Part shown: positions 1-6,133 of the stretch, in pieces
Layout: every line of letters begins with the position of its first letter
How positions within the stretch are numbered: the first letter of the stretch is position 1
Origin: an uncultured Armatimonadota bacterium
GTDB lineage: Bacteria; Armatimonadota; Armatimonadia; Armatimonadales; Armatimonadaceae
Direction of reading: 5' to 3'
NCBI GenBank assembly: GCA_903924445.1
Contig: CAIYBQ010000125.1
Location: forward strand, 1 to 8,983
Length of the DNA stretch: 8,983 nucleotides
The notes under the pieces: generated by a model
What the model was told of the DNA's origin: nothing
The model's database searches: none
Seen by the model: the letters and a program-made list of their open reading frames with translations, nothing else
Position numbers and translations under genes: made by a program

Positions 1-443
1 CCAATCACAGACCCGATGCTCGGATAGACCATCGCAGGATTGGGTGTCCACCCGGTCAGCAACAAGTGGCATGCACGCTCGTGGGCACCTTCCGCATGTG
101 CAACGGTCCGGATGATGGTGCTTCGGTGGAGCTGCTTAGCCGTCTCTGGCATGAGCTCACAGATGTGTGTGCCAGTGACATTGGTTGGAATCGAGCCAAA
201 GGTGCTCTTCACCCCACTTGGCGCATTCGGCTTTGGATCAAATGTGTCGTATTGACTTGGACCGCCATCCAGCCAGATGAGGATGACCGATTTGGCTTTC
301 GCACCATTTCCCTGATGCGTTGTTGCAGCCTGTGCTTCAAGTGCAAGCACATCGGAGAGCGAGAGGTGCATCCCGAGAATTCCGAGCGTGCCAACTTTAA
401 CAGCATCCCTGCGGCTAACTTTTTCTGAACATGCGTATGACAT
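1..443 (-). CDS. DUF1501 protein, N-terminal part, Tat-exported (3' end outside window)
   Basis: This is the first 147 codons of a protein that continues beyond position 1. The start is ATG at 443-441, with an AGGGG Shine-Dalgarno at 455-451 and a 7-nt spacer. The N-terminus reads MSYACSEKVSRRDAVKVGTL, a twin-arginine signal (SRRDAVKVG) followed by a hydrophobic stretch, which is usual in this family. After about residue 50 comes VILIWLDGGPSQYDTFDPKP, the DUF1501 hallmark in the sulfatase/alkaline-phosphatase-like fold, where the Asp of LDGGPSQ is the expected metal-binding position. It then continues with IPTNVTGTHICELMPETAKQ. Members of this family are nearly always encoded next to DUF1549/DUF1553 proteins, as here: the partner gene ends 35 bp upstream and the two are probably co-transcribed. 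The biochemical role of the pair is not known to me; an exported hydrolase acting with a cytochrome-like partner is inference. Confidence 0.9.
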   Translation of the reverse strand, partial: MSYACSEKVSRRDAVKVGTLGILGMHLSLSDVLALEAQAATTHQGNGAKAKSVILIWLDGGPSQYDTFDPKPNAPSGVKSTFGSIPTNVTGTHICELMPETAKQLHRSTIIRTVAHAEGAHERACHLLLTGWTPNPAMVYPSIGSVI

Positions 444-478
444 CAGCCCACCCCTTCCTTCCGACTATCGGTTCAGCG

Positions 479-2719
479 CTACTTGTTGAACACAAATTCT
501 TCGGCATTGAGCAATCCCCAGAGGCAGTCCTCAAGGGCCACTTTACGGTCCTTTTGCTCCCGGATATACGCTAGCATCCGACTTTGCTCACTTGCCGTCG
601 GATAACGGCAGAGCGTACCAAGGTACAGCTCTTCAATAATCTGCGAATCCTGTGCATACTCTGGAAGCTTTTTGGCTTGCTCCATGAGTTGCATGACCTT
701 GCCATTCCACTCGGTGACTTTGTAGTGGACAAACCCGCTGTTGATGAGGTGAAGAGCTTGTGAGAGATTCGGCGCATCCGAGCGCTCACAGGTACAGGCA
801 ACCTCGCGTTTTGGACGGCCAAAGGTCTCGAGGAAGTAGTTCTGGATTCGGCTGTCACGAATCATCGTCGCCCGGAACTCTGCCGGATATGGGTAGAAGC
901 GCTCGGGACGACCGGTTGCGACGCCGATGGCATCTATCATTGCCTCCGCCGGCAAGCGGCGCGGGTAAGCCCGCGCGAAGTAACGTGTATCCTTTCGGTT
1001 CCCCGGCAGGATGATGCTACTCCGCTGATACGCCTCCGATGTCAGTATCAGCCGTTCCACGGCGCGGACATTGAAGCCCGATTTGATGAATGCATCCGTC
1101 AGCGCCGTGAGAAGTACCGGATTGCTTGGAGGATTCGAAACGCGGAAGTCATCGGTGGAATCCACAATTCCCACCCCAAAGTACTCAGCCCAAATGCGGT
1201 TGACAGCAACTTCGGCAAAGAGGCGATTCGATGGACTGGTGAGCCAATCGGCAAGAACAGCGCGGCGATCCTGGTCATCGGGAATTGTCAGATTCGCGCC
1301 ACCAAGTGCCCGCAGAGGCATCGGCTTACCGGTCTTTGGATGCGTGACCTCCCCGCTCTGCCGAACCATCACGGAGACTTCCCCAAACTCCGGTCCATAT
1401 TTATGCTGAAAGCGCGCAAAAAACGCGGCAAAGCTGTAGTAGTCGGTTTGTTTCCAGCGCTCAAATGGATGGTTATGGCATTTGGCACAGCCGATACGTG
1501 TTCCAAGGAATGCCTGAGCGGTCGTCTCGGCAAGGTCTGGCGGGGTGTTTGCGACGCGGTAGAAGTTGGCGGGGCCGGTCCGGTAGGTTGACCCCTTGCT
1601 CGTCAGGAGCTCCCGTACAACTTTGTCGTAAGGGACATTGCTTGCGGCCTGTTCCTCCAGCCAGCGCGAATAGGTGTCCGCACCTTCCTCACTGAGGAAC
1701 TGGCCATTTACGCGGAGGAGATCCGCCATGCGGAGAGCGCGGTATTGAGCGTGCTCACGCCTTGCGAGCAGCTGATCAATCAGCTTTGTGCGTTTATCCG
1801 CTCCTGTGTCAGCAAGAAATGAACGCGTTTCAGCGACCGTTGGCAGAAGGGCCAGTGTGTCGAGGTAGATGCGCCGTAGGAAATCATCATCGGATGCCCG
1901 TGGACTTGCAACAAGGCCAAGGGTATTGATCTTGTCAAGAACAGCGATGTCGATCGGATTCCCACTGCTAGGCGTACTCGTGGCCGTTTTCTGGGATGCT
2001 TTGGCATACGGGACAGTAACGCGTACTGTGGTGACTTCACCGCTGTACGAGACCAAGATTGTGCCGTCCCCGGGACCATGAGTACTGACATTTCCATCGG
2101 CATCCACGGCGGCAACCGCTTCGTTCATCGCTTGAAAGCGCGCCGTGGCGGTTACATCCCGGGTATAGCCATCCGCGTACGTAGCGACCACAGTCAGGGG
2201 AATCTGTATACCAGCTGCCTGAGGACCGAATTGTGATGGGGTGACATCGAGCCGGGTGATGTCAGCGGTTTCTGCAGAGGCACTCGGAGCACCGAGCTTT
2301 AGCCACTGTTCGATGGTTTTATAGGCATCGGATGCCGGGTCAATGACTTTTCCCCCGCCGTGTTTCAACTGCCCAGTGGCTTTTTTCAGCAGGAGTACTT
2401 CCGCTGGTGAGGTGCCTGCTATCCGTTTGCCGCTTGCATCTTTTGTGATTTGCTCGTGGTCATACAAGGCATCCCAAGCGCGGAGGGAAAGCTTAAAGCC
2501 ACCCTTACCCCCTTGCTGACCATGGCATGCGCCCTGGTTACAGCCGACTTTCGTTAGGAGTGGAAGGACATCACGCGTAAAGTGGGCCGGCACACGGGTC
2601 AACATCGCGACATTGGTTGCCGCAAGCTGATGAACCTCAGCCTTGGCAGGCGATGCCAGCGCGAGAATGGTCGCGATAAGTCCAATGATTCCATTTCGTA
2701 ACGCGGCGTTGCGTTTCAT
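479..2719 (-). CDS. Secreted DUF1549/DUF1553 (PSCyt2-PSD1) protein with Ig-like domain
   Basis: The protein has 746 residues from ATG 2719-2717, which has a GGAG Shine-Dalgarno at 2728-2725 and a 5-nt spacer. A signal peptide spans residues 1-27 and ends SPAKA. A cytochrome-c-like segment follows with CNQGACHG at 60-67, a CX4CH variant of the haem site, then GGKGGFKLSLRAWD. An Ig-like (Big_2-type) beta domain covers about 157-237. DUF1549/PSCyt2 lies at about 256-445 and holds a canonical CAKCH site (C411, C414, H415) followed by NHPFERW. DUF1553/PSD1 lies at about 485-740, with VNRIWAEYFGVGIV and CTCERSDAPNLSQALHLINS. Length and domain order are normal for the large family in Planctomycetota and related phyla. 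The protein is probably exported and linked to the surface or periplasm, and may be haem-binding. The DUF1501 gene follows in the same operon. Its biochemical function is unknown; a role in polymer breakdown is only a common speculation. Confidence 0.93.
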   Translation of the reverse strand: MKRNAALRNGIIGLIATILALASPAKAEVHQLAATNVAMLTRVPAHFTRDVLPLLTKVGCNQGACHGQQGGKGGFKLSLRAWDALYDHEQITKDASGKRIAGTSPAEVLLLKKATGQLKHGGGKVIDPASDAYKTIEQWLKLGAPSASAETADITRLDVTPSQFGPQAAGIQIPLTVVATYADGYTRDVTATARFQAMNEAVAAVDADGNVSTHGPGDGTILVSYSGEVTTVRVTVPYAKASQKTATSTPSSGNPIDIAVLDKINTLGLVASPRASDDDFLRRIYLDTLALLPTVAETRSFLADTGADKRTKLIDQLLARREHAQYRALRMADLLRVNGQFLSEEGADTYSRWLEEQAASNVPYDKVVRELLTSKGSTYRTGPANFYRVANTPPDLAETTAQAFLGTRIGCAKCHNHPFERWKQTDYYSFAAFFARFQHKYGPEFGEVSVMVRQSGEVTHPKTGKPMPLRALGGANLTIPDDQDRRAVLADWLTSPSNRLFAEVAVNRIWAEYFGVGIVDSTDDFRVSNPPSNPVLLTALTDAFIKSGFNVRAVERLILTSEAYQRSSIILPGNRKDTRYFARAYPRRLPAEAMIDAIGVATGRPERFYPYPAEFRATMIRDSRIQNYFLETFGRPKREVACTCERSDAPNLSQALHLINSGFVHYKVTEWNGKVMQLMEQAKKLPEYAQDSQIIEELYLGTLCRYPTASEQSRMLAYIREQKDRKVALEDCLWGLLNAEEFVFNK

Positions 2720-2757
2720 TGTGGCTCCGGGTAACAGCACAGTCGACAGGCGGTGGA

Positions 2758-2787
2758 ATTATGTCAAGCCTATCGCCGTGGCTACAA
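2758..2787 (-). promoter_or_regulatory. Candidate promoter of the DUF1549-DUF1501 operon
   Basis: On the minus strand, TTGTAG (2787-2782) is followed after 18 nt by CATAAT (2763-2758), which matches five of six bases of the -10 consensus. The predicted start, near 2751, would give a leader of about 30 nt before the ATG at 2719. A perfect TTGACA (2767-2762) overlaps the -10, but has only a poor -10 at the right distance. The assignment rests on consensus matching alone. Confidence 0.35.
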
Positions 2788-2794
2788 GGCTGCA

Positions 2795-2831
2795 ATTACA
2801 AACGCCCTCCTTCATTGAACCAAGGAGGGCG
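2795..2831 (-). terminator. Intrinsic terminator after the DUF1851 gene
   Basis: CGCCCTCCTT (2803-2812) and AAGGAGGGCG (2822-2831) form a perfect 10-bp GC-rich stem with a 9-nt loop. Read on the minus strand it is followed by TTTGTAATT (2802-2794), a broken U tract. It lies 27 bp past the stop codon at 2858 and insulates the DUF1549-DUF1501 operon from read-through. Confidence 0.8.
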
Positions 2832-2857
2832 ATTTGTCGACTGTGCGTCAGGAGGGC

Positions 2858-3343
2858 TTACTCCTGATTGGCATCATCTTCTTCTTCAACGAGCTCAAGC
2901 ACGGTAACACCAGAATACTCGAGGTGTGCTTCTGCCGAAATGACATGCATGTTCTCGACCGTGTACTCACCTTCTTCGAAGATAGGGAGGATTTTGTACG
3001 ACAGGACTTCGCCATCCCCGGGAACCAACCCGGCAGCATGACACTCATCCACGAGGTCTGTCAGGAACCAGTCATCGAAGGATTCCGTTTGCAGCAGCTG
3101 CTGGAATTCAGCATCGCTTGCCGCAATCCGGTCTAGCTCACCCGTACCGGTGTTGAGCCAATAAATGATGCCATTGTCATCCTCAAGAAAGAAGTCCCCA
3201 AGCCGGGACATCATGACGATCGAGATGTCATCCTCAAAAATCCACGACCAGTGGTTGATCAGCGCATCAACGATTTCATCATTTGGCTCGAGGATGTAGC
3301 GGTCGAGAGAAACCTCTTCCGTCTCAGGGGTTTGTTCGTTCAT
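2858..3343 (-). CDS. DUF1851 (Tdi1 C-terminal-like) immunity-type protein
   Basis: This is a 161-residue, very acidic soluble protein with no signal peptide or membrane segment. The central part, about residues 25-145, follows the DUF1851 pattern: HWSWIFEDDISIVMMSRLGD, then FFLEDDNGIIYWLNTGTGEL, an EFQQLL helix, DDWFLTDLVDECHAAGL, GEVLSYKILPIFEEGEY and a VENMHVI strand. DUF1851 is the C-terminal domain of Tdi1, the immunity protein to a type VI secretion DNase effector in Agrobacterium. It is also common as a stand-alone protein in multi-gene polymorphic-toxin immunity sets. The N-terminal GAD-like domain of Tdi1 is not recognisable here. No toxin, Rhs, VgrG or PAAR gene is nearby, so this is an orphan immunity-type gene or one with another protein-binding role. 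No Shine-Dalgarno precedes the ATG; a TACAAT box 5 nt upstream suggests a leaderless mRNA. Confidence 0.8.
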   Translation of the reverse strand: MNEQTPETEEVSLDRYILEPNDEIVDALINHWSWIFEDDISIVMMSRLGDFFLEDDNGIIYWLNTGTGELDRIAASDAEFQQLLQTESFDDWFLTDLVDECHAAGLVPGDGEVLSYKILPIFEEGEYTVENMHVISAEAHLEYSGVTVLELVEEEDDANQE

Positions 3344-3348
3344 AAACT

Positions 3349-3354
3349 ATTGTA
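3349..3354 (-). promoter_or_regulatory. -10 box for a leaderless transcript of the DUF1851 gene
   Basis: TACAAT matches five of six bases of TATAAT and is separated by AGTTT (5 nt) from the ATG at 3343-3341. That places the expected transcription start at or within a base or two of the A of the start codon. There is no purine-rich ribosome-binding site in the 20 nt upstream, and the -35 region is poor. The geometry is the same as at the two starts near 7338 and 7398. Confidence 0.5.
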
Positions 3355-3389
3355 TTGGCTTTGCGCGCATTTACGATAGTGCTTCGATG

Positions 3390-3905
3390 TCAATCCTTAA
3401 TGGAAACTGGCACAGTTACGGTGAAGCTTGCGGGTGGATAGCACGTGGTTTCATTGCAGCCCTGGGCATAGAACTTTGCGCCAAAAGCTGCTTTGCCGGG
3501 CTTTGCGGATGGTTTGACGGTAAAGGGGATGGTTACGACGACGGTTCCCTCGTGGACTTTTGCGCCCTTGACTGTAATGGGAAGTGGCCAAACAGGCTTT
3601 CCGAAAACCACACCTGGGACCTTGATGGGTGTGACTTTTGTTGCGGTCAGGAAAGGGTCTCCGGGGTTTGGGTCGTAGATGTGGAATGTGTCTTCGACGG
3701 CCAAGCTGATGAGCAGTTTTCCGGATGCGCCGCGGCGCAGAGTGGAGGGTTCAACCGTGGTTTTCTGGGATGTGATGAACTTTGGAAGTTTAAGACGTGA
3801 GACTTCCTTGTCGGTTCTTGCCTTCTGTGCGGATACAGGTCCGCTGAGCTGGAGAAAACCGATGCATGCCATCAACATTGGTAACGTTCGCATGGATTTG
3901 TGCAT
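3390..3905 (-). CDS. Exported stand-alone DsbD N-terminal (DsbD-alpha)-like protein
   Basis: This 171-residue protein has a signal peptide of about 26 residues (MHKSMRTLPM..., ending GPVSA). The rest resembles the periplasmic N-terminal immunoglobulin-fold domain of the thiol:disulfide interchange protein DsbD: FHIYDPNPGDPFLTATKV, then KVPGVVFGKPVWPLP, a VTIPFTV strand and a C-terminal AKFYAQGCNETTCYPPASF. The C150-X4-C155 pair followed by YPP matches the redox-active cysteines of DsbD-alpha-type domains (QxC...CxPP). The transmembrane and C-terminal thioredoxin parts of DsbD are absent, so this is a single-domain version that would need an outside electron donor. The next gene upstream encodes an exported CFPC thioredoxin-like protein, a plausible partner (inference). 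The start ATG at 3905 has AGGGA at 3920-3916 with a long 10-nt spacer; ATG at 3893 is possible but has no ribosome-binding site. Confidence 0.75.
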   Translation of the reverse strand: MHKSMRTLPMLMACIGFLQLSGPVSAQKARTDKEVSRLKLPKFITSQKTTVEPSTLRRGASGKLLISLAVEDTFHIYDPNPGDPFLTATKVTPIKVPGVVFGKPVWPLPITVKGAKVHEGTVVVTIPFTVKPSAKPGKAAFGAKFYAQGCNETTCYPPASFTVTVPVSIKD

Positions 3906-3925
3906 TGCTAAGTATTCCCTGAAAT

Positions 3926-3961
3926 AGAAAACCAGCCCACAGAAGGTTCTATGGACTGGCT
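3926..3961 (-). terminator. Terminator or attenuator hairpin between the thioredoxin-like and DsbD-like genes
   Basis: The arms 3932-3944 and 3947-3959 are complementary over 13 positions, with two G-U wobbles when read as minus-strand RNA. They form a tight hairpin followed by TTTT (3931-3928). The hairpin begins about 22 nt past the stop of the thioredoxin-like gene and ends only about 8 nt before the ribosome-binding site of the DsbD-like gene. It should terminate most transcripts of the upstream gene, and any read-through would express the downstream gene at a lower level. Confidence 0.75.
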
Positions 3962-3982
3962 GATCTGTGACTGTGTTTTAGA

Positions 3983-4543
3983 TTACTTGGTGACGGACGC
4001 GATTGCTCCAGCCAGAGTCTTCTGACCAGCGGCATCACCGCCGAGGTTTACAAATGACTCAGCGACCTTCCAGTTTTTGTAGACATAGACAACATTCTTC
4101 GTGGATGCTGCTGTGTTAATTTTGTATGCAGAAACTGCATCGTCTTTGGCATCGAGAACGGCCATGCCGACGCCAGCGAGCTCAGGCTTCTTTGCGGCTT
4201 CCGCAACTGCAGCCTCGATCGCCTTTGCATTCTTAGGTGTTGTCAGGAAGACAACCAGTCCTTTGAATTCTTTTGCCTTGTAGGTCTTCATCGCGGAGCT
4301 GAGCGTGCCTGCAATGCCGGCAACATTGGTGAGGGAGTCACCGTTTACCCAGACCTGAACCTGTGGGCGGTTCTGGAAGGTGCATGGGAAGCAGTCGGTC
4401 GATCCCGCGAGAGGACCAGCGAGGTGCTTTGGATGAAATGGTGTAACGGATTCACCCTTCTTCAGACCGCCACCGGGCGCAGCAACTGCCATCACGGCCG
4501 CGAAGCCAGCGATCATCGTAATCAACCCAAGAGTCTTCATCAT
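3983..4543 (-). CDS. Exported thioredoxin-like protein with CFPC motif
   Basis: This 186-residue protein has a signal peptide (MMKTLGLITMIAGFAAVMAV, cleavage near VAA-P). The mature part contains KKGESVTPFHPKHLAGPLAG, then C51-F-P-C54 followed by TFQNRPQVQVWV, a strand-helix-strand pattern and a FKGLVVFLTTP strand. This arrangement, a GPLxG lead-in to CxxC followed by xNRPxVxV, is seen in small exported redoxin-like proteins of Planctomycetota and relatives. It is shorter and more divergent than classical thioredoxin: no cis-Pro motif is obvious, although VVYVYKNWKV near residue 151 could be the matching strand. The likely role is extracytoplasmic thiol chemistry. The start has AGAAG at 4555-4551 with a 7-nt spacer; the adjacent ATG (codon 2) is an equally possible start. 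The gene ends at a hairpin terminator, and the DsbD-like gene lies downstream. Confidence 0.65.
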   Translation of the reverse strand: MMKTLGLITMIAGFAAVMAVAAPGGGLKKGESVTPFHPKHLAGPLAGSTDCFPCTFQNRPQVQVWVNGDSLTNVAGIAGTLSSAMKTYKAKEFKGLVVFLTTPKNAKAIEAAVAEAAKKPELAGVGMAVLDAKDDAVSAYKINTAASTKNVVYVYKNWKVAESFVNLGGDAAGQKTLAGAIASVTK

Positions 4544-4607
4544 GAGATGTCTTCTTTCAATAGATGTTGTCCGCCGAACGCGAACGCGCAGTTTTCATAA
4601 CGATGTA

Positions 4608-4631
4608 AACCGGGTGTTAGTTCCCAAGGTT
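4608..4631 (-). terminator. Weak hairpin after the fucosidase gene
   Basis: Read on the minus strand, AACC-tt-GGG, an 8-nt loop and CCC-GGTT form a 7-bp stem with a 2-nt bulge just past the fucosidase stop at 4637. Only three T residues follow, so it is a poor intrinsic terminator. The rest of the gap 4544-4607 must hold the start signals of the thioredoxin-like gene; I see no convincing promoter there, only a GC-rich stretch with a tandem CGTTCG. Confidence 0.25.
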
Positions 4632-4636
4632 CTCAT

Positions 4637-5932
4637 TTAGTCCTTTAGCATCACTTCAATCACCGGTACACAGGTATCCGGCTTGAGAACAGGCAGGCGG
4701 AGTGCGGTGCCGTTGTACGCGCGCTTTTCGCCACTGAAATCGTGTTGCCAGGCCTCGATATCCTGACGTAGCACTTCGCTGGCATCGTTTAGCAGGTGGG
4801 CATAGGCAACCCGCTCTGGCGCGATGCCATCAAGGTAGAGCTGTCCAAATGGCCATGCAAACAGGTGTACATACAGTCGCTTTGTGACAGGGTTCCATGT
4901 GTAGCGGCAATCCTTTGGCGGAGGTCCAAACGATTCTGGGGCTTCCGTACATCCGTAAATGGCCTTTTTGTGATAACGCATCCACTTGCCGATTCCACGG
5001 AGGCGCTCCATAGTGCGGGCATCCAGCTCACCACGGCCGGTCGGTCCCACGTTCAGGAGGAGGTTGCCGCCCATACTGACCGTGTCCACAAGCATCTGGA
5101 CCAGCATTTCGGTCGATTTCCAGCTGGCTTCATCCCGGTGGTAGCCCCAGGAGCCGCTGAATGTCTGGCAAGCTTCCCAGACGACGGGCTTGCCATTGAC
5201 TTCAACGCCATGGCGTGGCTGGAACTGCTCAGGCGTTTTGATGTCCCATCCAGCTGGCAGATCGAGACGGTCATTCATGATGACGTTTGGACGGAGCGAC
5301 CGGATGATTTTATAGAGTTCCTCGCTCCCCCAGGCATCCCGTCCCTTTTCAGGCGGATAGCTGAAGTCGCACCACAAAATGTCGACATCCCCATAGCCGG
5401 TCAGCAGCTCACGCACCTGCCCATGGAGGTAGTCTCGGTAACGGGACATGTCGCGTCCAGAATCTAATGCTTCGCGGTCGGGGTGGTTGCGCTGTGGATG
5501 GTGGCGATCAATGGTGAAGTCAGGGTGGTGCCAGTCGATGAGCGAGTGGTAGAGACCAGCGCGCATCCCGCGGTTACGGAATGCATCCAGCATCGGGCGA
5601 ATCAGATCACGGTTCGCCGGCGTGTTGGTGGCTTTATAATCGGTGAGCTCCGAGTCCCAGAGGCAAAAGCCATCATGGTGTTTCGTTGTGATGACAAAGT
5701 ACTTCATCCCGGCATCGGATGCGGCTTCCGCCCAAGCATCCGGGTCGTAGAGGTCGGGATCGAAGTAGTCAAAGTAGGGTGCATACGCCGCATCAGACAT
5801 TTCCTCACGGGTCTTCAGCCACTCGTGGCGCGCTCCCATGGAATAGATGCCCCAGTGGATGAACATTCCAAAGCGGTCATGTGTAAACCAAGATGTGTCT
5901 CCCGGTGTTGGGTCAGGCTGGATTTGGCTCAT
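4637..5932 (-). CDS. GH29 alpha-L-fucosidase, cytoplasmic
   Basis: This 431-residue protein matches glycoside hydrolase family 29, retaining exo-alpha-L-fucosidases that release fucose from glycans. The hallmarks appear in order: WFTHDRFGMFIHWGIYSMGA (15-34), YFVITTKHHDGFCLWDS (78-94), RAGLYHSLIDW (124-134), YGDVDILWCDFSYP (180-193) and VIMNDR (217-222). D189 in ILWCD is the expected nucleophile. E253 in VVWEACQT is the best candidate for the acid/base, followed by GSWGYHRDE and NLLLNVGPTGRGELD (290-304). There is no signal peptide, so the enzyme should act in the cytoplasm on imported oligosaccharides. A short C-terminal beta region (350-431) completes it. ATG 5932 has an AGGAG site at 5943-5939 with a 6-nt spacer. 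This start region is repeated upstream, which is unusual. No transporter or fucose catabolic gene is in view. Confidence 0.93.
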   Translation of the reverse strand: MSQIQPDPTPGDTSWFTHDRFGMFIHWGIYSMGARHEWLKTREEMSDAAYAPYFDYFDPDLYDPDAWAEAASDAGMKYFVITTKHHDGFCLWDSELTDYKATNTPANRDLIRPMLDAFRNRGMRAGLYHSLIDWHHPDFTIDRHHPQRNHPDREALDSGRDMSRYRDYLHGQVRELLTGYGDVDILWCDFSYPPEKGRDAWGSEELYKIIRSLRPNVIMNDRLDLPAGWDIKTPEQFQPRHGVEVNGKPVVWEACQTFSGSWGYHRDEASWKSTEMLVQMLVDTVSMGGNLLLNVGPTGRGELDARTMERLRGIGKWMRYHKKAIYGCTEAPESFGPPPKDCRYTWNPVTKRLYVHLFAWPFGQLYLDGIAPERVAYAHLLNDASEVLRQDIEAWQHDFSGEKRAYNGTALRLPVLKPDTCVPVIEVMLKD

Positions 5933-5944
5933 AGACGGCTCCTA
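5864..5944 (-). repeat. Direct repeat, copy A: ribosome-binding site and first 23 codons of the fucosidase gene
   Basis: This 81-bp segment runs from the AGGAG site through codon 23 of the fucosidase gene. It recurs at 6009-6089 with a constant 145-bp offset and four differences: one at 5867 and a block of three at 5935-5937 between the ribosome-binding site and the ATG. Positions 5868-5934 (67 bp) are identical in both copies. Confidence 0.97.
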
Positions 5945-5972
5945 CGTTATTACCTACTCGACTTACTATTTT

Positions 5973-6077
5973 TTACTTTTTCTTCAGACAGAACAAACAG
6001 CCAAGCACCATCCCAAAGCGGTCATGTGTAAACCAAGATGTGTCTCCCGGTGTTGGGTCAGGCTGGATTTGGCTCAT
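5973..6077 (-). CDS. 34-codon orphan frame beginning with a copy of the fucosidase N-terminus
   Basis: ATG 6077-6075 has its own AGGAG site (6088-6084) with a 6-nt spacer. The frame encodes the same first 23 residues as the fucosidase (MSQIQPDPTPGDTSWFTHDR, then FGM). It then leaves the repeat, adds VLGCLFCLKKK and stops at TAA 5975-5973. It lies upstream of the fucosidase on the same strand, so any transcript entering from DUF1684 or from a promoter in 6078-6133 would carry it. It may be a translated leader peptide, a remnant of a deleted tandem fucosidase, or an untranslated duplication. The intact ribosome-binding site favours translation; nothing in the sequence shows a function. Confidence 0.4.
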   Translation of the reverse strand: MSQIQPDPTPGDTSWFTHDRFGMVLGCLFCLKKK

Positions 6078-6089
6078 AGCTTGCTCCTA
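6009..6089 (-). repeat. Direct repeat, copy B of the fucosidase start region
   Basis: This is the upstream copy of the 81-bp repeat (77 of 81 positions identical to 5864-5944). It keeps the AGGAG site and ATG, but the 3 bases in the middle of the spacer differ as a block (CGT in copy A, AAG in copy B, minus strand). The gap between the copies (5945-6008) is A-rich on the minus strand before copy A and could carry a promoter, but no clear -35/-10 pair is visible. The rest of the gene-free stretch, 6090-6133, shows no terminator. Confidence 0.97.
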
Positions 6090-6133
6090 GGATTAGCTCT
6101 CCGTTACTTAGAACTTTGTATATTCGTCTCAAG

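Larger units (their letters stand above)
2737..2846. repeat. 12-bp inverted repeat TGTCGACTGTGC flanking the terminator region
   Basis: GCACAGTCGACA (2737-2748) is the exact reverse complement of TGTCGACTGTGC (2835-2846), with 86 bp between the arms. The arms bracket the terminator of the DUF1851 gene and the candidate promoter of the DUF1549 gene. They contain the palindrome GTCGAC. No function is evident; the repeat could be an operator pair or a long-range hairpin in read-through RNA. Confidence 0.5.

Noticed and set aside
2720..2740. GTG start at 2740 for the DUF1549/DUF1553 gene
   Set aside because: It would add seven residues before a standard signal peptide, while ATG 2719 has a GGAG site 5 nt upstream.
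4544..4607. GC-rich tandem CGTTCG stretch upstream of the thioredoxin-like gene as an operator
   Set aside because: The repeat is only 6 bp with two units, and no promoter could be placed next to it.
4796..5467. Long plus-strand frame (223 codons) inside the fucosidase gene
   Set aside because: It lies antisense to a clear GH29 gene, has no domain pattern, no ribosome-binding site and an odd composition; it follows from codon bias on the opposite strand.
5864..6089. CRISPR-like or mobile-element terminal repeat
   Set aside because: There are only two copies, they are in coding DNA with a fixed gene-start content, and no target-site duplication, transposase or further unit is present.
6078..6126. 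Promoter TTGAGA-N17-AAGTAA in front of the upstream fucosidase repeat copy
   Set aside because: The -10 element matches the consensus poorly and alternatives with other spacings are no better.
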